Below, one piece after another: positions 12,831-15,364 of a stretch of 15,364 nt of DNA (position 1 is its first letter; the number at the start of each line of letters is the position of its first letter). The position numbers and the translations under genes are program-made. The notes beneath the pieces were generated by a model. The model worked only from the letters and a program-made list of their open reading frames with translations. It ran no database searches and was not told the origin of the DNA. This stretch comes from Clostridia bacterium (GTDB lineage Bacteria > Bacillota_A > Clostridia > Oscillospirales > CAG-272), in the NCBI GenBank assembly GCA_017408625.1, contig JAFQUG010000017.1, forward strand, positions 1-15,364, read 5' to 3'.

Positions 12831-13529
12831 ATGAATTCGTTTCGTTTAGTCAGCTTTAACATCTGCTCATCGCATTTTCTGCACGGGCATTATACAGAAG
12901 AAAATCTGAAGCTTTTGGCCCGGAGCATTGCGGACGAGAGCTTTGGCATGGTCTGCCTGCAGGAGGTGGACAAGATCTGCGCGCGCTCCGAGGGCGTTGA
13001 CATGACGGCCGAGCTTGCGCGCATGGCGGGGTATCCCTATACGCATTTCATCAAAATCCGTGATTTCCAGGGTGGGGAATACGGCACGGCCATTCTTTCG
13101 CGTTACCCGATTGTCAAGGCTGAGACGCGAAATTTCGCGGTCAGGATCGCAACGCAGGGCACCTCCTGCGGTTACGTTGTGCTTGATGTGGACGGTGAGC
13201 GCGTGACCGTGTTCAACACGCATCTCTCTGTCGAGAGCGATGAGGCCAACACCGACACCATGCTGTGCCTTGGCGATATTCTGTCCGATTACGTGCAAAA
13301 AAACAATGGCAGAATCCTTTGCTGCGGGGATTTTAATACCAATCCCGACAAGATAGCAAAGCATCTGCCAATGTTCAAGTATGCAAATCACGGGCTTTAC
13401 ACTTATGCCGATCGCTCGATTGACAATGTGCTGTATCTCGGATACCATGTGCAAAACGTGCACACCGTCGATACCACGACAAGCCGCGTGACCGATCACA
13501 ATATGCTTGTGTGTGACGTCACGTTATAA
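12831..13529 (+). CDS. Endonuclease/exonuclease/phosphatase (EEP) superfamily hydrolase
   Basis: The 232-aa protein has the complete EEP set: SFNICS (N10), CLQEVD (E45, metal ligand), YGTAILSRYPI, NTHLS (H131), CGDFNTNP (D167, N169), SIDNVLY (D198) and TDHNML (D222-H223). These metal-dependent enzymes cut phosphodiester or phosphoester bonds in nucleic acids, phospholipids or inositol phosphates. The short single-domain form without a DNA-binding loop resembles the broad phosphatase/phosphodiesterase branch rather than ExoIII. No signal peptide is visible, so it is probably cytoplasmic. Start ATG 12831 is 6 nt after GAGGTG, better than the GTG at 12822 that lies inside the SD. Its end overlaps the convergent AlaX gene by 6 bp. 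The substrate is unknown. Confidence 0.85.
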   Translation: MNSFRLVSFNICSSHFLHGHYTEENLKLLARSIADESFGMVCLQEVDKICARSEGVDMTAELARMAGYPYTHFIKIRDFQGGEYGTAILSRYPIVKAETRNFAVRIATQGTSCGYVVLDVDGERVTVFNTHLSVESDEANTDTMLCLGDILSDYVQKNNGRILCCGDFNTNPDKIAKHLPMFKYANHGLYTYADRSIDNVLYLGYHVQNVHTVDTTTSRVTDHNMLVCDVTL

Positions 13530-14678
13530 GCTGTTGAAATAAGCGCGAATGTCCTGCTCTGCAGCCGTGCAGCTGCCCTGGATCATTTGCGCACTACCGC
13601 CGCCCTTGCCGCCAAGGGCGGCGTTGATTTGTTTGGAAAGGGCTTTGAGATCGCGTGATGCAGATCCCATGATATAGCGATAGCCGTCCGTGTTGTTGCC
13701 AAAGAAAGCCGCACAGATACCTGTGCACTTGGGCACGCCCGCATTGACCAACAGGCGCAGAGAGAGCATGTCGGGATCATCTGTGAAGATACAGAGATTT
13801 CCCTCGGTTTCTTCCAATGCAGCAATTTTATAGTCAAGCAGTTGACGGCGCAGGGAAGAGATCAGCGCAGAACGCTTTTCAATCTCAGCATCCTTTTTCC
13901 TGACTCCTTCAACCACTTCGCTCTGCTTTACCGACAGCATTGCCGAAATGAAGGCCACATCCTGCCAGGTCTTGCGATAATGCGCCAAAGCCGCACTGCC
14001 CGCAAGAAAGTGAATGCGCATGCCGCCCTTGTATCGAATGGCATCCAGCAGCTTGATCAGACCGATCTCTCCCGTCCTTGCCACGTGCGGTGCACAGCAG
14101 GCGCACACGTCGTACTCACCGATGGTGACAAGGCGCACGTTTTCGGTAAGGTCCAGCTTGGAGCGGTACATGGTTGCCGCCAGCACCTCAGCAGAAGGGT
14201 ATTCAGCTGTGATGGCCACGTTTTCATAAATGATGCGGTTGGCCTCGTCCTCAATTTCATTCAGTTGCTCACGTGTCAGCTCACCGTCAAAGTCCATGGT
14301 GATCTCACCGCCTAAGTGAAATCCCACGTTGCTAAAGCCGTATTTGCGATGCATCAATCCCGAGACAATGTGCTCTCCGGAGTGAATTTGCATCTTCTGA
14401 TACCGTGCTTCAAAGTCCAACCGGCCGTGTACAGTCGCACCGATTTGCAAAGGAGCATCGGTAAAGTGAATGATCACGCCCTCCTGTTCCTGCACGTCCA
14501 GCACCTGTGCACAGTCAATCGAGCCACTGTCGGCACTCTGTCCACCCTCCTCGGGGAAAAATGCGGTCCGATCAAGCACCACAGCATATCCTGTTTTCTC
14601 TTGCTCGCAGGAGAGTACCGTAGCGTCAAATGTCTGCATATAGCTGTCCTTGTCAAATAAACGAACTGTCTTTTGCAT
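13524..14678 (-). CDS. Alanyl-tRNA editing protein, AlaX-type with C-terminal DHHA1 domain
   Basis: The 384-aa protein combines an AlaRS-like editing domain with a DHHA1 domain but has no aminoacylation domain. It probably hydrolyses Ser- or Gly-mischarged tRNA-Ala in trans. Visible parts are the FFPEEGGQSADSG strand (residues 40-52), zinc ligands H99 and H103 in HSGEHIVSG, C194 and H198 in CACCAPHVARTGEIG, a helical linker (about 245-290, coiled-coil-like), and DHHA1 with GGKGGGSAQMIQG (356-368). Two ATGs are adjacent; 14678 is preferred, 5 nt from GAGG, whereas 14681 is only 2 nt away. It lies 43 bp after the solute-binding gene on the same strand with a hairpin between. I see no separate promoter, so read-through is possible. 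Confidence 0.9.
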   Translation of the reverse strand: MQKTVRLFDKDSYMQTFDATVLSCEQEKTGYAVVLDRTAFFPEEGGQSADSGSIDCAQVLDVQEQEGVIIHFTDAPLQIGATVHGRLDFEARYQKMQIHSGEHIVSGLMHRKYGFSNVGFHLGGEITMDFDGELTREQLNEIEDEANRIIYENVAITAEYPSAEVLAATMYRSKLDLTENVRLVTIGEYDVCACCAPHVARTGEIGLIKLLDAIRYKGGMRIHFLAGSAALAHYRKTWQDVAFISAMLSVKQSEVVEGVRKKDAEIEKRSALISSLRRQLLDYKIAALEETEGNLCIFTDDPDMLSLRLLVNAGVPKCTGICAAFFGNNTDGYRYIMGSASRDLKALSKQINAALGGKGGGSAQMIQGSCTAAEQDIRAYFNSL

Positions 14679-14694
14679 CATAACCTCACAAACA

Positions 14695-14716
14695 AAGAGC
14701 CGCGTGAGCGGCTCTT
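14695..14716 (-). terminator. Hairpin between the solute-binding gene and the AlaX-type gene
   Basis: A 9-bp GC-rich stem (14695-14703 with 14708-14716) closes on a GTGA tetraloop 6 bp after the solute-binding gene. The following minus-strand run is TTTGTTTG, so termination may be partial, allowing some read-through into the AlaX-type gene. Confidence 0.6.
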
Positions 14717-14721
14717 GTTTC

Positions 14722-15364
14722 TTAATCCAATAATTTCAGATCCAACCAAAGGTCGGAGATAAATGACAGCAGCTCCGGATCCAGATTTGCGTATGCAAAC
14801 TCATTGTACGAAGCGGCAAAATCAAAGCCCTCGGGATAAAGCATCTCATAATAGTCGCATTCCTCGTCTCCCTTGCCAAGAGCCTCCTGGTACTCGGGAT
14901 TGTCATAAACCGCGCTATTGGGAGTTGCATAGTAAATGTATTCCGCATTTGCTCTTGCTATGTCACAAATCTCACCGTCGATGACAACGTCTGTTGCAAG
15001 CATAAAGTTGATATATGCTTCAGCAACCTCCTTGTTTCTGGCGCAAGTGGGGATGCACATCGCGTCCATAAACAGGTTGGTGCAGATATTGCCGTCCTTA
15101 TCTCTGGGGTACCCAAACTGCAGATTTACGTTCTCGGAAGAGTTTTCCATCATGGTAATGCAGTCACCTGCGTAGTAAGCGGCGATGGCGGCATCTCCCG
15201 ATTCCATCATGTTGAACACCTGGTCCATGACGTATCTCTTGAGCAGTGGCTTTTGCGCAGCCAGCTCCTCGTAAGCTCTTGTCCAATCCTCACGACTTTC
15301 GGAGTTGACGCTGATACCCAGCTTGTACATCGCAGTACCGAAGGCGTCTCTGGAGTTATCAAAC
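14722..15364 (-). CDS. Extracellular solute-binding protein, PotD-like (polyamine ABC transporter type), N terminus outside the window
   Basis: Only the last 213 residues are present; the frame runs off the right edge. The segment FDNSRDAFGTAMYKLGISVN resembles the PotD/PotF region after the strap between lobes. QVFNMMESGDAAIAAYYAGDC is the usual MxxGEVxxAxxYxGD-type strand, FGYPRDKDGNICTNLFMDAMCIP the usual P-x-EG-x-x-WxDxxxIP equivalent, and AEAYINFMLATDVV the helix shared by periplasmic-type binding proteins. Such lipoproteins deliver spermidine or putrescine to a membrane permease, and the upstream genes (potABC-like) would be outside the window. The polyamine-contacting Trp of WxDxxxI is replaced (LFMDAMCI), so the ligand could differ. 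The ATG at 15330 is internal Met, not a start. Confidence 0.82.
   Translation of the reverse strand, partial: FDNSRDAFGTAMYKLGISVNSESREDWTRAYEELAAQKPLLKRYVMDQVFNMMESGDAAIAAYYAGDCITMMENSSENVNLQFGYPRDKDGNICTNLFMDAMCIPTCARNKEVAEAYINFMLATDVVIDGEICDIARANAEYIYYATPNSAVYDNPEYQEALGKGDEECDYYEMLYPEGFDFAASYNEFAYANLDPELLSFISDLWLDLKLLD

Overview
The window looks like core chromosome of a Gram-positive Bacillota, most likely an uncultured gut-type Clostridia. The evidence is the gene set and order: rplU-prp-rpmA with an N-terminally extended L27, a YmfF/YmfH-type M16 pair, an Lgt in which Tyr replaces the proteobacterial active-site His, and strong AGGAGG ribosome binding sites. Promoters are of SigA type, and all eight called here have exactly 17-bp spacers. 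There is no phage, transposase, CRISPR or toxin-antitoxin gene. The accessory-looking material is a palindromic repeat element, an 18-bp coding repeat, and a few divergent or degenerate protein families.

Layout. 1-351 is the 3' end of an Mrp-type Fe-S carrier ATPase. 352-666 is a nested inverted-repeat element ending in a bidirectional terminator. 667-1850 (minus) is a translationally coupled pair, a MIF-like tautomerase followed by a stand-alone 5'-3' exonuclease. From a back-to-back promoter region (1880-1957) a four-gene plus-strand operon runs: inactive M16 subunit, active M16 subunit, lgt, folD, with overlaps or short spacers. lgt carries a long acidic repeat tail that contains the folD ribosome binding site. 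After a terminator, a minus-strand zinc-ribbon membrane protein (6662-7441) is divergent from a tRNA-Arg(CCT) gene (7584-7658). A degenerate ROK-type regulator (7738-8796, minus) is divergent from the rplU-prp-rpmA operon (9110-10143).

The second half has a minus-strand LDH/MDH-fold protein that has lost its catalytic residues (10198-11181), downstream of glpK (11236-12720). The two are separated by a hairpin that holds the Shine-Dalgarno sequence of the LDH-like gene. glpK is divergent from an endonuclease/exonuclease/phosphatase-family gene (12831-13529), which overlaps convergently by 6 bp with an AlaX/DHHA1-type editing protein (13524-14678, minus). The window closes with the C-terminal part of a PotD-like solute-binding protein (14722 to the edge, minus).

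How they work together: rplU-prp-rpmA is a ribosome assembly unit in which Prp trims L27. The M16 pair probably acts as a heterodimeric metallopeptidase. lgt and folD are housekeeping (lipoprotein lipidation, one-carbon folate metabolism). No clear new multi-gene defence or biosynthetic system is visible. The most unusual items are the composite palindrome at 356-665, the LDH-fold pseudoenzyme with its SD-masking hairpin, the Lgt repeat tail and the degenerate ROK regulator.
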